DNA of 64,000 nucleotides from Loktanella sp. D2R18 (GCF_003318235.1 NZ_QOCG01000022.1:62001-126000), one strand, 5' to 3'; positions 1 to 9,181 are shown, counted from the stretch's first letter. Numbers and translations: made by a program. The notes: generated from the sequence alone by a model not told the origin.

Positions 1-1
1 T

Positions 2-1141
2 GAAATCACGGGCGCACAAGCGATTCACCCCGGGTACGGATTTTTATCGGAAAACGCAGGCTTTGTGCAGGCGCTTGAAGACCACGGGTTGACGTTCATC
101 GGCCCCACAGCCGAACACATCCGCACCATGGGTGACAAAATCACCGCCAAGGACACTATGAAAGCCCTTGGCGTGCCTTGTGTCCCCGGGTCGGACGGCG
201 GCGTGCCGACGTTGAAAGACGCGCAGCGTATCGGTGCTGAAATTGGCTACCCTGTCATCATCAAGGCGACAGCAGGTGGCGGCGGACGCGGCATGAAAGT
301 GGCGCAAACAGCCGCTGATATGGAACAAGCGTTTCATTCGGCACGTGCCGAAGGCAAAGCCGCCTTTGGCAATGATGAAGTCTACATTGAAAAATACCTG
401 ACCACACCGCGCCACATCGAAATCCAAGTTTTTGGTGATGGCAAAGGCAACGCTGTACATCTTGGCGAACGCGATTGTTCACTGCAACGGCGTCACCAAA
501 AGGTGCTCGAAGAGGCACCCGGCCCCTGCATCACCCAAGAGCTACGCGACCGTATCGGTAAGGTCTGTGCGGATGCGGTTGCAAAAATCAACTATATCGG
601 CGCGGGTACCATCGAATTCCTGTTTGAGAACGATGAATTCTATTTCATCGAAATGAACACGCGTTTGCAAGTCGAACACCCGGTCACAGAAGCCATCTTT
701 GGCGTCGATTTGGTGCGCGAACAGCTGCGTGTGGCATCCGGCATGCCAATGTCGTTCACGCAAGATGATTTGCAAATCGGTGGGCATTCCATCGAGGTGC
801 GGATCAACGCAGAAAAACTACCCAACTTTGCGCCCTGCCCCGGCACCATCACGCAATACCATGCCCCCGGTGGGCTTGGTGTGCGGATGGATAGTGCGCT
901 TTATGACGGCTACCGTATCCCGCCATATTACGACAGTTTGATCGGGAAGTTAATTGTTCATGGTCGTGATCGCCCCGAGGCATTGGCGCGCCTTGCCCGT
1001 GCGTTGGACGAGCTAATCGTGGACGGGGTCGATACGACGATTCCACTGTTCCACGCGCTGCTGAACGAGAATGCCGTGCAAACTGGCGAATACAACATTC
1101 ACTGGCTAGAGCATTGGCTCGAAGAAAACCTGAACGGCTAG
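2..1141 (+). CDS. accC: Acetyl-CoA carboxylase biotin carboxylase subunit (5' truncated)
   Basis: Biotin carboxylase carries out the ATP-dependent carboxylation of the biotin on AccB, the first half-reaction of acetyl-CoA carboxylase in fatty acid synthesis. The window begins inside the gene; the frame is open from base 2, giving 379 residues of a family that is normally about 450 long. The visible part has the ATP-grasp glycine-rich loop ([12 protein letters not shown]), the [17 protein letters not shown] segment, [12 protein letters not shown], the metal/ATP-binding [14 protein letters not shown] and the C-terminal RINAE domain. A perfect intrinsic terminator follows, so the transcript (presumably accBC, with accB outside the window) probably ends there. 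Confidence 0.97.
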   Translation, partial: EITGAQAIHPGYGFLSENAGFVQALEDHGLTFIGPTAEHIRTMGDKITAKDTMKALGVPCVPGSDGGVPTLKDAQRIGAEIGYPVIIKATAGGGGRGMKVAQTAADMEQAFHSARAEGKAAFGNDEVYIEKYLTTPRHIEIQVFGDGKGNAVHLGERDCSLQRRHQKVLEEAPGPCITQELRDRIGKVCADAVAKINYIGAGTIEFLFENDEFYFIEMNTRLQVEHPVTEAIFGVDLVREQLRVASGMPMSFTQDDLQIGGHSIEVRINAEKLPNFAPCPGTITQYHAPGGLGVRMDSALYDGYRIPPYYDSLIGKLIVHGRDRPEALARLARALDELIVDGVDTTIPLFHALLNENAVQTGEYNIHWLEHWLEENLNG

Positions 1142-1147
1142 ACTAGA

Positions 1148-1178
1148 AACGCGGTCCGAAATTTCGGACCGCGTTTTT
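1148..1178 (+). terminator. Intrinsic terminator after accC
   Basis: A perfect 14-bp inverted repeat (1148-1161 with 1162-1175, GC-rich lower stem) is followed by a run of T at 1174-1178. It lies 7 bases after the accC stop and 15 bases before aat. Confidence 0.9.
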
Positions 1179-1192
1179 CTTGGTGCAACTTT

Positions 1193-1834
1193 ATGCAAGA
1201 TTTATCCGCAGAATTACTGCTATCAGCCTACGCGCAAGGGGTGTTCCCCATGTCCGAAGGCCGTGACGACCCGGCGCTGTTTTGGGTCGACCCAAAGATG
1301 CGCGGCGTACTGCCGCTCGATGGGTTTCGTATTTCACGCAGCCTCGCAAAGACCTTACGCCGCGGGCATTTTAAAATCAGCTTTAACACCGCATTTACCA
1401 AGGTTGTCCAAGGCTGCGCTGACCGCGATGAAACATGGATCAACGGCACCATTTTCGACCTTTATGCGACCCTGCACGCGCGGGGCGACGCGCATTCGGT
1501 CGAAGTCTGGGAGGACCGTCGTCTTGTAGGCGGCGCATATGGCGTCGCTCTTGGGGCTGCATTTTTTGGCGAAAGCATGTTCAGTCAGGCAACGGATGCG
1601 TCCAAGGTTGCATTGGCCTACTTGGTGGATCGTTTGCATATCGGTGGGTTCACGCTTTGCGACACCCAATTCATCACGGATCATCTTGCGAGCCTTGGCG
1701 CGATTGAAGTCACGCGCGCGACTTATCACATGCTGCTTGCTGATGCTTTGAAACGCCCTGCATCGTTCAACCTGTCGGGTGATGCCGTTCCGTCCGCTCA
1801 GGACGTGATACAGCGCAACGCCCAGACGTCGTAG
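1193..1834 (+). CDS. aat: Leucyl/phenylalanyl-tRNA--protein transferase
   Basis: Transfers Leu or Phe from aminoacyl-tRNA to the N-terminal Arg/Lys of proteins, creating ClpS/ClpAP N-degrons. The 213-residue product has family segments such as LLSAYAQGVFPMSE, the WVDPKMRGVLPLDGFRISRSL block, the GGAYGVALGAAFFGESMFS block and the DTQFITDHLASLGAIEV block. It follows accC, a common order in Rhodobacteraceae, but the accC terminator separates them, so it probably has its own promoter or relies on read-through. Its last 37 bases overlap the end of the convergent DUF2155 gene. Confidence 0.95.
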   Translation: MQDLSAELLLSAYAQGVFPMSEGRDDPALFWVDPKMRGVLPLDGFRISRSLAKTLRRGHFKISFNTAFTKVVQGCADRDETWINGTIFDLYATLHARGDAHSVEVWEDRRLVGGAYGVALGAAFFGESMFSQATDASKVALAYLVDRLHIGGFTLCDTQFITDHLASLGAIEVTRATYHMLLADALKRPASFNLSGDAVPSAQDVIQRNAQTS

Positions 1835-2253
1835 CGTTGATGGTCCATCGCGTTCAGCGCCGGCGATGATGCAATCATCCAGCCTGAGAAAACGGGTTCC
1901 GCGTCACTGCGGTAGCGAATGACAAGACTGATATAGGCATCACCCGATGGGTTATCGACAGGATAGCGGCATTCATTCAAGGTAACTTGCAAAAACCCCA
2001 GACCGCCCATTTCACCAGACTGCAGTGTCAGATCGACATGATCGCCTGTTAGCTTGTCCAGCACACGGACAACGCCTGCGCTAGCGGTCACGGCGACTTC
2101 GCTGTTTTGGGATTGTACGGAGTCAAACCCTTGCGTATCGGCATCGTCATCTTGCAACAGCCCCGATAGATCGAGCCCATCATCCTGCGCAAGCGCAGCG
2201 ATTGGTGCGTAAAATGCTGCCAATAAAACGAATGAAAAAGGCTTCAACATCAC
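1798..2253 (-). CDS. DUF2155 domain protein, exported
   Basis: A 151-residue protein of unknown function with an N-terminal signal peptide (hydrophobic FSFVLLAAFYAPIAALAQ ending in an AxA-type site). The mature part contains a DUF2155-like domain (VRVLDKLTGDHVDLTLQSGE, LNECRYP, FSGWMIASSPALNAMDHQRYDVWALRC). A periplasmic location is expected. It lies 10 bases downstream of the NDUFA12 homologue and probably shares its transcript. A second ATG three bases in is an alternative start. The gene end overlaps aat on the other strand by 37 bases. Confidence 0.85.
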   Translation of the reverse strand: MMLKPFSFVLLAAFYAPIAALAQDDGLDLSGLLQDDDADTQGFDSVQSQNSEVAVTASAGVVRVLDKLTGDHVDLTLQSGEMGGLGFLQVTLNECRYPVDNPSGDAYISLVIRYRSDAEPVFSGWMIASSPALNAMDHQRYDVWALRCITS

Positions 2254-2263
2254 ACAGTCCGCC

Positions 2264-2647
2264 CTATTCCGGCGTCCATGCCTCGTAATCGCTGCGAACA
2301 GCGGGGGGCGCCTTGCGGATGGAACCGGCAGGCGCGTAAGCCGCAGCAGTCCCCGTCAGGTTCTCCTGATGCGGTTGTTCCCAAGGCTTGTGCACAATCG
2401 CCACCTCTGTCGGGGCATCATCCCACGTGTGGTGCAGCCAGCCATGCCATTCGGGACCGACGCGCGATGCTTCGTTTTCGCCGTTATAAATCACCCAGCG
2501 GCGGCTATCGTCTGCGTTGCGATAAAAAATATTGCCTTGTGCATCTTCGCCGACTTTCGTGCCGTTGCGGCTGGTCCAAAGCTGCGTCCCAAAGGACTGG
2601 CCATCCCACCAGGTAAAAATGCGTTTGATGTTATGACCCAGGCTCAT
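2264..2647 (-). CDS. NADH:ubiquinone oxidoreductase NDUFA12/B17.2-like subunit
   Basis: A 127-residue homologue of the complex I supernumerary subunit NDUFA12 (B17.2), one of the few accessory subunits that alphaproteobacteria share with mitochondria. Family signatures are VGEDAQGNIFYRNADDSRRWVIYNGENEASRVGPEWHGWLHH and the proline-rich C-terminal PHQENLTGTAAAYAPAGS. It should attach to the peripheral arm of complex I at the cytoplasmic face of the inner membrane. The nuo operon is not in this window, so the subunit is encoded away from the complex. It is followed at 10 bases by the DUF2155 gene. Confidence 0.93.
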   Translation of the reverse strand: MSLGHNIKRIFTWWDGQSFGTQLWTSRNGTKVGEDAQGNIFYRNADDSRRWVIYNGENEASRVGPEWHGWLHHTWDDAPTEVAIVHKPWEQPHQENLTGTAAAYAPAGSIRKAPPAVRSDYEAWTPE

Positions 2648-2698
2648 GTCACGTCTCCGATTGTGTTACCACTGCATGCCTCAAATCGGCAGAAAGGT

Positions 2699-3079
2699 CT
2701 AGTCTGCTTTGAGCGCTGCGCGATATGCGGTCAGCTCAATCTCAATCTTGTATTTCGGATCGACAAGCGCGCATGAAATCATCATTGCGGCCGGCGGGTT
2801 TGCACCAAATGTTTGGGCCAACACTGGCCAGCAGGCTTCGAATTCAGCTGGGTTGGGCACCACATAATTGACCCGCACCGCATCTGCGAAACTTGCCCCT
2901 GCGTTGGCCAAGGCATCTTCGATCACAGCAAGCGCCGCACGGCACTGATCCACGATATCGGGAGATACATCATCACCCGGCGCCACGGTACCAGCGACAT
3001 GCACCCACCCATCGGCCACAACCGCGCGGCAATATCCGACCTTATCTTCGAAAATGCCGCCCGATTTGATCCGCTTCAT
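2699..3079 (-). CDS. RidA family protein (reactive intermediate deaminase)
   Basis: A 126-residue YjgF/YER057c/UK114 (Rid) fold protein; archetypal RidA hydrolyses reactive enamine/imine intermediates produced by PLP enzymes. The sequence has the Rid core (VHVAGTVAPG, QCRAALAVIEDALANAGASFADAVRVNYVV, PPAAMMISCALVDPKYKIEIELTAYR). The canonical substrate-binding Arg of RidA (in the RxxVEV region) is not obvious; a Ser-Cys-Ala-Leu sequence sits there, so this may be a Rid subfamily member without classic deaminase activity. It starts one base after the clpX stop, which implies cotranscription and possibly translational coupling with clpX. Confidence 0.9.
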   Translation of the reverse strand: MKRIKSGGIFEDKVGYCRAVVADGWVHVAGTVAPGDDVSPDIVDQCRAALAVIEDALANAGASFADAVRVNYVVPNPAEFEACWPVLAQTFGANPPAAMMISCALVDPKYKIEIELTAYRAALKAD

Positions 3080-3080
3080 C

Positions 3081-4349
3081 TTAGCTTGCCGAAGCCGTTT
3101 CTTTGGCTTTCTTACCTTCGTCGTGGATCATCAGTGGGGCCACATCGGATGTGACAGCCTCTTCATTCACCACAACCTCGGTCACGGTATCCATGCCCGG
3201 CAGGTCAAACATCGTATCAAGCAAGATATCTTCCATGATCGACCGCAAACCACGTGCACCTGTTTTGCGTTCAATCGCACGTGCAGCGATGGCCGATAGC
3301 GCGTCATCTGTGAACGTCAGCTTTGTGTCTTCGAGTTCGAACAGGCGTTGGTATTGCTTAACCAATGCGTTCTTTGGCTGTGTCAGAATGATAATCAACG
3401 CATCCGCGTCAAGATCAGTCAACGTTGCAATCACAGGCAAACGGCCCACAAATTCAGGGATCAGACCAAACTTTAGCAGATCTTCAGGTTCGAGATCTTG
3501 GAATACTTCGCCCACGCCACGCACATCAACGTCTTGCACATCGGCGCCAAAGCCCATGCTGGTGCCTTTGCCGCGCTGTGCGATAATCTTGTCGAGTCCG
3601 GCAAATGCACCGCCACAGATGAACAGGATGTTGGTCGTGTCGACCTGCAAGAATTCCTGCTGCGGATGCTTGCGGCCACCTTGCGGCGGTACAGAGGCAA
3701 CGGTGCCTTCCATAATCTTCAGCAGTGCCTGCTGAACGCCTTCGCCCGACACATCACGCGTGATCGATGGATTGTCTGACTTACGGGTGATTTTATCGAC
3801 CTCGTCAATATAGACGATGCCACGCTGTGCGCGCTCAACGTTGTATTCAGACGCTTGCAACAGCTTTAGGATAATGTTTTCAACGTCTTCACCAACATAG
3901 CCTGCTTCGGTCAATGTGGTAGCGTCGGCCATTGTAAACGGCACGTCCAAAATCCGCGCCAAAGTCTGTGCAAGCAAAGTCTTACCACAGCCCGTTGGGC
4001 CGATCAGCATGATGTTGGATTTCGCCAGCTCAATATCGGATTTATCGGCATGGTTCAGGCGCTTGTAGTGGTTATGCACCGCCACCGACAGCACGCGCTT
4101 GGCATGCATCTGGCCGATGACATAATCATCAAGAACCGTACAAATCTCAGTTGGGGTTGGAACACCGTCGCCAGCCTTCAGGCCCGCGGTTTTTGTTTCC
4201 TCGCGGATGATGTCCATGCACAATTCAACGCATTCATCACAGATAAACACGGTTGGTCCCGCAATCAGCTTGCGCACCTCATGTTGGCTTTTGCCACAGA
4301 AGCTACAGTAAAGCGTGTTTTTGCTGTCGTTTCCGGTCGTAGTCGCCAT
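3081..4349 (-). CDS. clpX: ATP-dependent Clp protease ATP-binding subunit ClpX
   Basis: AAA+ unfoldase that delivers substrates to ClpP. The 422-residue protein has an N-terminal zinc-binding domain with Cys at about 15, 18, 37 and 40 (CSFCGK and CDEC), the Walker A GPTGCGKT, the Walker [10 protein letters not shown], the IGF-type ClpP-docking region in the middle and the RGARGLRS sensor-2 segment. It lies 124 bases downstream of clpP on the same strand, with a strong stem-loop between them, and is followed at one base by ridA. Confidence 0.98.
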   Translation of the reverse strand: MATTTGNDSKNTLYCSFCGKSQHEVRKLIAGPTVFICDECVELCMDIIREETKTAGLKAGDGVPTPTEICTVLDDYVIGQMHAKRVLSVAVHNHYKRLNHADKSDIELAKSNIMLIGPTGCGKTLLAQTLARILDVPFTMADATTLTEAGYVGEDVENIILKLLQASEYNVERAQRGIVYIDEVDKITRKSDNPSITRDVSGEGVQQALLKIMEGTVASVPPQGGRKHPQQEFLQVDTTNILFICGGAFAGLDKIIAQRGKGTSMGFGADVQDVDVRGVGEVFQDLEPEDLLKFGLIPEFVGRLPVIATLTDLDADALIIILTQPKNALVKQYQRLFELEDTKLTFTDDALSAIAARAIERKTGARGLRSIMEDILLDTMFDLPGMDTVTEVVVNEEAVTSDVAPLMIHDEGKKAKETASAS

Positions 4350-4388
4350 CTCAAACCCCTTGGCCTATTGGCCCGTCAAACATAAAGT

Positions 4389-4421
4389 CGGGCTGCCCTA
4401 TCGCAAGTTTAGGGCAGCCCG
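4389..4421 (-). terminator. Stem-loop between clpP and clpX
   Basis: A perfect 12-bp stem (4389-4400 with 4410-4421) with a 9-base loop lies in the 124-base clpP-clpX gap. There is no good T-run on the minus strand after it, so it may be a weak or partial terminator, or an RNA-processing or stability element that sets clpP to clpX ratio. Confidence 0.6.
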
Positions 4422-4473
4422 GCAAGGTCCACAATGTCAAAATGCCCCGGAAAGGGTCACGTTTTCATCGTAC

Positions 4474-5094
4474 TTAATCTTCAGCTTTTTCGCGGTTCTC
4501 GACGATTTCATCAATCAAGCCCCAATCTTTCGCCTCTTCGGGCGACATAAAGTTGTCGCGTTCAAGCGCCGCTTCGACTTTTTTCAGCGTGTTTCCGGTG
4601 TGTTTGACGTAGATTTCGTTCAAACGTGTTTTCAGCTTTTGGGTTTCAGCCGCGTGGATCATGATGTCCGTTGCTTGGCCCTGATACCCGCCTGACGGCT
4701 GGTGAACCATCACACGGCTGTTAGGCAAAGAGAATCGCATGCCCTGATGCCCGGCCGTCAGCAAGAGCGAGCCCATCGACGCCGCCTGCCCGATCACCAG
4801 CGTGCTAACCTTGGGTTTGATGTATTGCATCGTGTCATAAATCGACAGACCAGAGGTCACAACGCCACCAGGGCTGTTGATGTACATGCTGATTTCTTTT
4901 TTCGGGTTTTCTGATTCGAGGTGCAGCAGCTGCGCCACGATCAATTGGCTCATGCCATCATGCACGGGGCCATTCACAAAAATGATCCGTTCTTTCAGCA
5001 GGCGCGAAAAAATATCATAGGCGCGTTCACCCCGGGCGGTCTGTTCAACGACCATTGGGACAAGGTTCATGTAGGTCTCGACGGGGTCTTGCAT
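4474..5094 (-). CDS. clpP: ATP-dependent Clp protease proteolytic subunit ClpP
   Basis: Serine protease core of ClpXP/ClpAP in the cytoplasm, 206 residues, the usual length. Visible catalytic residues are Ser106 in [11 protein letters not shown] and His131 in [13 protein letters not shown], with the Asp in the C-terminal third. The [16 protein letters not shown] segment is also typical. It precedes clpX. The upstream gap to the divergent arsR gene holds a CTTGAA hexamer at 5172-5177 (minus strand) that could be part of a heat-shock-type (RpoH) -35, but no convincing -10 was found. Confidence 0.97.
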   Translation of the reverse strand: MQDPVETYMNLVPMVVEQTARGERAYDIFSRLLKERIIFVNGPVHDGMSQLIVAQLLHLESENPKKEISMYINSPGGVVTSGLSIYDTMQYIKPKVSTLVIGQAASMGSLLLTAGHQGMRFSLPNSRVMVHQPSGGYQGQATDIMIHAAETQKLKTRLNEIYVKHTGNTLKKVEAALERDNFMSPEEAKDWGLIDEIVENREKAED

Positions 5095-5192
5095 ATGTAG
5101 TGCCTCACTCTGGGACAGCTCTGTCCTAATTCAAAAGTCCTGACAGAGTCTTAGTGACACCCGGCAGGGGCTTCAAGGGTGGCACGAAACGT

Positions 5193-5226
5193 TTGACGAA
5201 TCGTAAGCCGTGACTTACGGTAAGCC
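5193..5226 (+). promoter_or_regulatory. Predicted leaderless promoter and ArsR operator
   Basis: TTGACG at 5193-5198 looks like a -35. An inverted repeat CGTAAG-n6-CTTACG (5202-5219) fills the spacer, and a TTACGG/TACGGT -10-like hexamer lies at about 5215-5221, putting the start site at or next to the ATG at 5227. There is no Shine-Dalgarno sequence. A partial direct repeat (GTAAGCCGTGAC / GTAAGCCATGAC) runs into the start codon. The placement suits autorepression. Confidence 0.45.
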
Positions 5227-5538
5227 ATGACATACCAACATGCAATCACCGCCCTCGCTGACCCCACCCGCCGCGTCATTATCGACCGCCTGCGCGAGGG
5301 CCCAATGGCGGTCGGCGCCATCGCAAATGGCATGAACATCAGCCGCCCCGCCGTCAGCCAACACCTGCGCGTGCTATCAGATGCAGGGTTATTGACGGTC
5401 ACACCATCGGGGAACCGCAGGCTTTATGCGATCGCCCCCGACGGCGTCGACGCATTGCGTAAATATCTGGATAGCCTGTGGGATGATGCGCTCAGCGCTT
5501 TTGCCCGCGCGGCCCATGAAAAAGCAAAAGGACAATAG
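5227..5538 (+). CDS. ArsR-family winged-helix transcriptional regulator
   Basis: A 103-residue single-domain winged-helix regulator. The DNA-binding part reads ITALADPTRRVIIDRLREGPMAVGAIANGMNISRPAVSQHLRVLSDAGLLTVTPSGNRRLYAI, the SRPAVSQHL stretch being the recognition helix. The metal-binding CxC motif of arsenic/zinc sensors is absent; this matches the SdpR-like subgroup that controls AHSA1/SRPBCC partners. The SRPBCC gene follows with no intergenic base (stop directly before ATG). The transcript appears leaderless and an inverted repeat sits in the promoter, so autoregulation is likely. Confidence 0.9.
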   Translation: MTYQHAITALADPTRRVIIDRLREGPMAVGAIANGMNISRPAVSQHLRVLSDAGLLTVTPSGNRRLYAIAPDGVDALRKYLDSLWDDALSAFARAAHEKAKGQ

Positions 5539-5994
5539 ATGAACGATCCAATCCACAAAATCGTCAACGTACCATTGAAACCCGATGAAGCCTTTGCCCT
5601 TTTCACCGATGGAATCGACAGCTGGTGGCCCGGCGGGACCCATTCCGTATCGGCCAGCGACGGCAAAACCCCGCGTCAAATCTACATTGAACAGCACAAA
5701 GGCGGCAGGATTATTGAAACCAAAAAAGATGGCGAAACCTGCATCTGGGGCGAAATCATCGCCTATGACCCCGGCGCGTATCTGTCGTTCACGTGGCATC
5801 CGGGCAAAACCGAAGCCGAAGCCACAGTGGTGTCGGTCAGTTTCAAAAGCACCAATGGCGGCACGAAAGTCGACCTCACCCACGGCGGCTTCGACATCCT
5901 AGGCCCGCTCGCAGATGCGGTCAGCACAAGCTATGTGACGAGTTGGGACATGGTTTTGGGATGCTACTGCGGGGCGGTGAAAGTGACCGCGTGA
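5539..5994 (+). CDS. SRPBCC (AHSA1-type) domain protein
   Basis: A 151-residue helix-grip (START-like) protein of the AHSA1/activator of Hsp90 ATPase C-terminal family: VPLKPDEAFALFTDGIDSWWPGGTHSV at the start, WGEIIAYDPGAYLSFTWHPG in the middle and a C-terminal helix SYVTSWDMVLGCY. Such proteins bind small hydrophobic ligands; the ligand here is unknown. The ATG directly follows the arsR stop, so translation is almost certainly coupled to the regulator. ArsR-SRPBCC pairs are common and often act as a ligand-binding module with its repressor. Confidence 0.88.
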   Translation: MNDPIHKIVNVPLKPDEAFALFTDGIDSWWPGGTHSVSASDGKTPRQIYIEQHKGGRIIETKKDGETCIWGEIIAYDPGAYLSFTWHPGKTEAEATVVSVSFKSTNGGTKVDLTHGGFDILGPLADAVSTSYVTSWDMVLGCYCGAVKVTA

Positions 5995-6043
5995 GCGATA
6001 CCATCCTCGCGCATAAGTGTGGAAGGCCATCTTTGAAATAGGA

Positions 6044-6502
6044 TTAGATACATTCACCAACAGGAACAGCGCTTCGCAGGACACGGTTTTGGGGCGATAG
6101 CCCGCCACCGGGTTTCAATGCGGTTCCCGGACCTGAAACTACAATACGGTACTGGCAACCGACTGTTAGCAGGTCATACAACTCTTCCCTATTAGGGCCG
6201 AACCAAGGAACCCAAGTAGTCTCAGGCAGTTCAAAACTGCCGTGATCAGAGACAACGAGGCCGCAATAGTCGAGCCATGAAGACCCTGCCGACGGCCCGC
6301 TGGATCTATGACGCCTTGGCCCCAGAAATCTTCGATCAGATCTGCATGATCGCGCAACATCATTAGATAAGACCGTTACCGTTTCGGTTTGCCGTATCAC
6401 CACATTTGGCAAAATCATCACGCCTGCAAGAAGAAGACCAAGAATCGCAAGACTACGCACCAAACGTTTTTGCCGGGTCAATTGCTCTTCATTTGGGATC
6501 AT
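6044..6502 (-). CDS. Hypothetical membrane-anchored protein
   Basis: An unrecognised 152-residue protein with one N-terminal transmembrane segment (about residues 17-36, LAILGLLLAGVMILPNVVI) and a C-terminal domain with three Cys (near DYCGLVVSDHG, LLTVGCQY and the terminal GECI). The middle stretch rich in Arg, Ser and Gly (about residues 50-72) looks compositionally unlike the flanks, but the frame is open throughout, so I do not call a frameshift. It lies alone between a convergent SRPBCC gene and folE2, 111 bases away. Confidence 0.6.
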   Translation of the reverse strand: MIPNEEQLTRQKRLVRSLAILGLLLAGVMILPNVVIRQTETVTVLSNDVARSCRSDRRFLGPRRHRSSGPSAGSSWLDYCGLVVSDHGSFELPETTWVPWFGPNREELYDLLTVGCQYRIVVSGPGTALKPGGGLSPQNRVLRSAVPVGECI

Positions 6503-6613
6503 TACCTACCAAACCTAAATTCTACCGACACAATTGTTGCTGCCCATTTCCAAATTTTGCTTGTCCTACCGAGGTAAGTAAAGGCCACAACTTTACGACA
6601 GAAACGCTAAAGA

Positions 6614-7717
6614 TTACCCCACATGAAACAATGTCCCGAACAGTTTCGGGTCAAGGCTTTCGCTGGCAAATGTCTCGCCTTCGGTCAGCACAGATACCGC
6701 GTCGTGGCTGTGCAGGCTTTCTTGGTGGCTGGCGATTACCCGAAAATCTGTAATCCGCGCGTCCGCTTGCATACTTTCGGTAAACAGGCGCACCGCATCT
6801 TCGACAAATATCGGATTGGCGGCGTTGAGTTCAGCAAAGGCTTGTTCGTCCTCGCGCTTGACCATCACTTGGGTCTCTGTCGGGACGGCGGCGCGCGCCG
6901 CCTCGATCAGGTCCTCAAACCAGAGGCAGTCGCTACCCGGCGCGAGCAACACCGAAATCCGCGCAACGGATCGCTGCGAATGCGGCGTGGCAAGCTGCCC
7001 GCGGAACTGGCGCGCGTGCTCTGACAATTCAAGCGAACAAGGACATGTCGATGAATACACATAGTCCAGATGCATGACCTTTTTGCGCACACCGTCGGTT
7101 TCAACCAGTTCCAGCGCAATGTCGTAATATTGATAGCCAGACAGCCCAGACCGCAGGCTTTCCACCTGTATTGGAAAGGAAAACCGCATTTGGATACGCG
7201 CGTCAAAACTATCCAGATCAGCCTTATAGGCGTCTAATGCCCGTTCAATCACCTCGAAGCTAAAAGTTTCTTGGGCGTGTTTATAGAAAGTACGCATGAT
7301 CCGGGACATGTTGATACCCTTCTTTTCCGCGTCTAGCGATACGGTCCCTGTGACCGACGTTTCCAACGTCAGATCACCACCGTCGCGGACTTGGAACCGG
7401 ATCGGCAAGCGAAAATTCGAAATTCCAACATGTTGGATCTGCTGCTTGGCCCCTTTGATCAGGCTAGATGGGCCGTTTTGCAGGTCCGGCATTGTCGCAC
7501 GGTAACTTTCATCCACCTCAAACGCATCCGGGTAGGCGCGCGCGAGGGCCGGATAGTTTGACACCTCTTGCCCCGGGATCAGACGCGATACCAACGGATC
7601 AAGCGTAGCAACCTCTTCGGCGGTCACATCCGCGGCCCAACGGCGCAACACTGCCAGTGCCGCTTCGGCATCGTGGCGGGTTGGCATCTCAGCCATATCA
7701 GGCAGATGTACATTCAT
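6614..7717 (-). CDS. folE2: GTP cyclohydrolase FolE2
   Basis: GTP cyclohydrolase IB converts GTP to dihydroneopterin triphosphate, the first step of folate synthesis; unlike FolE it does not depend on zinc and is often used under low zinc. The family core is clear: HVGISNFRLPIRF, MRFSFPIQVESLRSGLSGYQYYDI, YVYSSTCPCSLELSEHARQ with the catalytic-site Cys, and the C-terminal VIASHQESLHSHDAVSVL. The frame is open to 7825, but the ATG at 7717 has a strong AAGGAGA Shine-Dalgarno 8 bases upstream and gives a normal 367-residue protein, so I place the start there. No canonical folE was seen in this window. Confidence 0.94.
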   Translation of the reverse strand: MNVHLPDMAEMPTRHDAEAALAVLRRWAADVTAEEVATLDPLVSRLIPGQEVSNYPALARAYPDAFEVDESYRATMPDLQNGPSSLIKGAKQQIQHVGISNFRLPIRFQVRDGGDLTLETSVTGTVSLDAEKKGINMSRIMRTFYKHAQETFSFEVIERALDAYKADLDSFDARIQMRFSFPIQVESLRSGLSGYQYYDIALELVETDGVRKKVMHLDYVYSSTCPCSLELSEHARQFRGQLATPHSQRSVARISVLLAPGSDCLWFEDLIEAARAAVPTETQVMVKREDEQAFAELNAANPIFVEDAVRLFTESMQADARITDFRVIASHQESLHSHDAVSVLTEGETFASESLDPKLFGTLFHVG

Positions 7718-7933
7718 TTCAGACTCTCCTTGTGCGGATACCGCGCCGGGACGTGCCGGTGCGGCCTCGCTCTTGTTGACCATCTCTTGAAAGATACGCA
7801 GCACATCTAAATTCGGATCAGTCATGGGTTCGCCCTATTCGCATATCGCGTGTTCAGCCCCGACCATAACACAGCATTCGTGTGACAACAGCAGCTGTTC
7901 GCTCTGGCATGGTTCACGCCATATGCCAGCAAA

Positions 7934-7959
7934 GGGGCGCGACGGTCGTCGTGCGCCCC
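7934..7959 (-). terminator. Terminator-like hairpin downstream of metZ
   Basis: GGGGCGC-type stem (7934-7944 with 7950-7959, about 10 bp with one bulge) lies 22 bases beyond the metZ stop and is followed on the minus strand by TTT. It separates metZ from folE2. Confidence 0.6.
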
Positions 7960-7981
7960 TATCCTTGTCTGCGGTCTCTGG

Positions 7982-9154
7982 TCAGCCTGCAATCGCCGTG
8001 CGCAGGTCCGTCAACAGATCATCTGCGTCTTCAAGACCGATGCTCAACCGGATCAGGCCTGGTGTGATGCCCAGATCGGCTTTGACCTCATCTGTGAGCC
8101 GCTGATGCGTCGTGGTCGCCGGATGAGTGCTGATTGATTTGGCATCGCCAAGATTGTTTGAGATCGTGAATATCTCAAGCTTATTCAACAGCGCAAAAGC
8201 CGCGTCTTTGCTGCCTGCGTCAATGGAAAGCACCGTGCTGCCAGACCCCATTTGCGCATGCGCCAGCGCGTTTTGTGCGTGGCTGGCCAGACCGGGGTAG
8301 ATCACATTGGTCAAATTGCCGTCAGCCTCAAGCGCGGTTGCGATCTTTAGTGCCGCATCCGCTTGTGCACGCACACGCAGCTCCAAGGTTTCCAGCCCCT
8401 TAACCATCAGCCACGCCGTAAACGGCGACATGGAGCCGCCTGTATGCTTCATATAGGGTTCAAGCGTGCCGCGAATAAACTCTTTGGTACTGAGGATCAC
8501 ACCACCCAAGGCACGCCCCTGCCCGTCGATGTGTTTGGTCGCCGAATAGACCACCACATCAGCGCCTTGGGCAATCGCATCAGAGAACACAGGCGTCGCA
8601 AAGACGTTATCGATAACGACCTTAGCGCCGACGGCATGGGCCAGCGCGACGACGGCTTTGATATCAACGACTTCGAGCGTCGGGTTGGATACGCTTTCAA
8701 AAAACACAGCCTTTGTATCCGGACGGATCGCGCTTTCCCAAGCGGACAAATCGCAGCCGTCAACAAATGTGACCTCAACCCCGTAGCGTGTCAAAATTTC
8801 TTCGAGAATATAAAGGCATGACCCGAACAGTGCCTTGGCAGACACCACATGGTCGCCCGCGCGCAGCATCGACATGAGCGCGCCATTCACAGCTGCCATG
8901 CCTGACGCAGTTGCAAAAGCGTCTTCAGCCCCTTCAAGCGCCGCGATCCGCTCTTCGAACATTGCTACCGTCGGATTGCCGTAGCGGGCATAGATAAATT
9001 CATCATCCCCCAAGGCAACAAAGCGCGCTTCGGCGTCTTCTGCGGTGTCATAAACAAAGCCTTGGGTCATGAAAATGGCTTCGCTTACCTCGCCATATTG
9101 GCTGCGTCTTGTGCCTGCGTGCACTGCTTTGGTCCGTTTGCTCCAGGTCGTCAT
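7982..9154 (-). CDS. metZ: O-succinylhomoserine sulfhydrylase
   Basis: PLP enzyme that makes homocysteine from O-succinylhomoserine and sulfide in methionine synthesis. Cys/Met metabolism PLP family: YARYGNPTVAMFEERIAALEGAEDAFATASGMAA, SNPTLEVVDI, and the PLP lysine in SATKHIDGQGRALGG. Three consecutive ATG codons occur (9160, 9157, 9154); GAGG lies 8 bases before the third, giving 390 residues. The frame is open to 9316, but that extension would be translated from the SAM-II riboswitch and its terminator, so it is rejected. Expression should fall when S-adenosylmethionine is abundant. Confidence 0.96.
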   Translation of the reverse strand: MTTWSKRTKAVHAGTRRSQYGEVSEAIFMTQGFVYDTAEDAEARFVALGDDEFIYARYGNPTVAMFEERIAALEGAEDAFATASGMAAVNGALMSMLRAGDHVVSAKALFGSCLYILEEILTRYGVEVTFVDGCDLSAWESAIRPDTKAVFFESVSNPTLEVVDIKAVVALAHAVGAKVVIDNVFATPVFSDAIAQGADVVVYSATKHIDGQGRALGGVILSTKEFIRGTLEPYMKHTGGSMSPFTAWLMVKGLETLELRVRAQADAALKIATALEADGNLTNVIYPGLASHAQNALAHAQMGSGSTVLSIDAGSKDAAFALLNKLEIFTISNNLGDAKSISTHPATTTHQRLTDEVKADLGITPGLIRLSIGLEDADDLLTDLRTAIAG

Positions 9155-9181
9155 CATCATATCCTCGCGCATTTGCGCATT

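Noticed and set aside
5095..5226. A heat-shock (RpoH) promoter before clpP
   Set aside because: A CTTGAA hexamer is present but no matching -10 at suitable spacing was found.
6044..6502. Frameshift in the hypothetical membrane protein gene
   Set aside because: The Arg/Ser/Gly-rich middle looks odd but the frame is open and the flanks are in one frame; no homologue was available to judge.
7718..7825. N-terminal extension of folE2
   Set aside because: Not part of the family; a strong AAGGAGA sits before the start at 7717.
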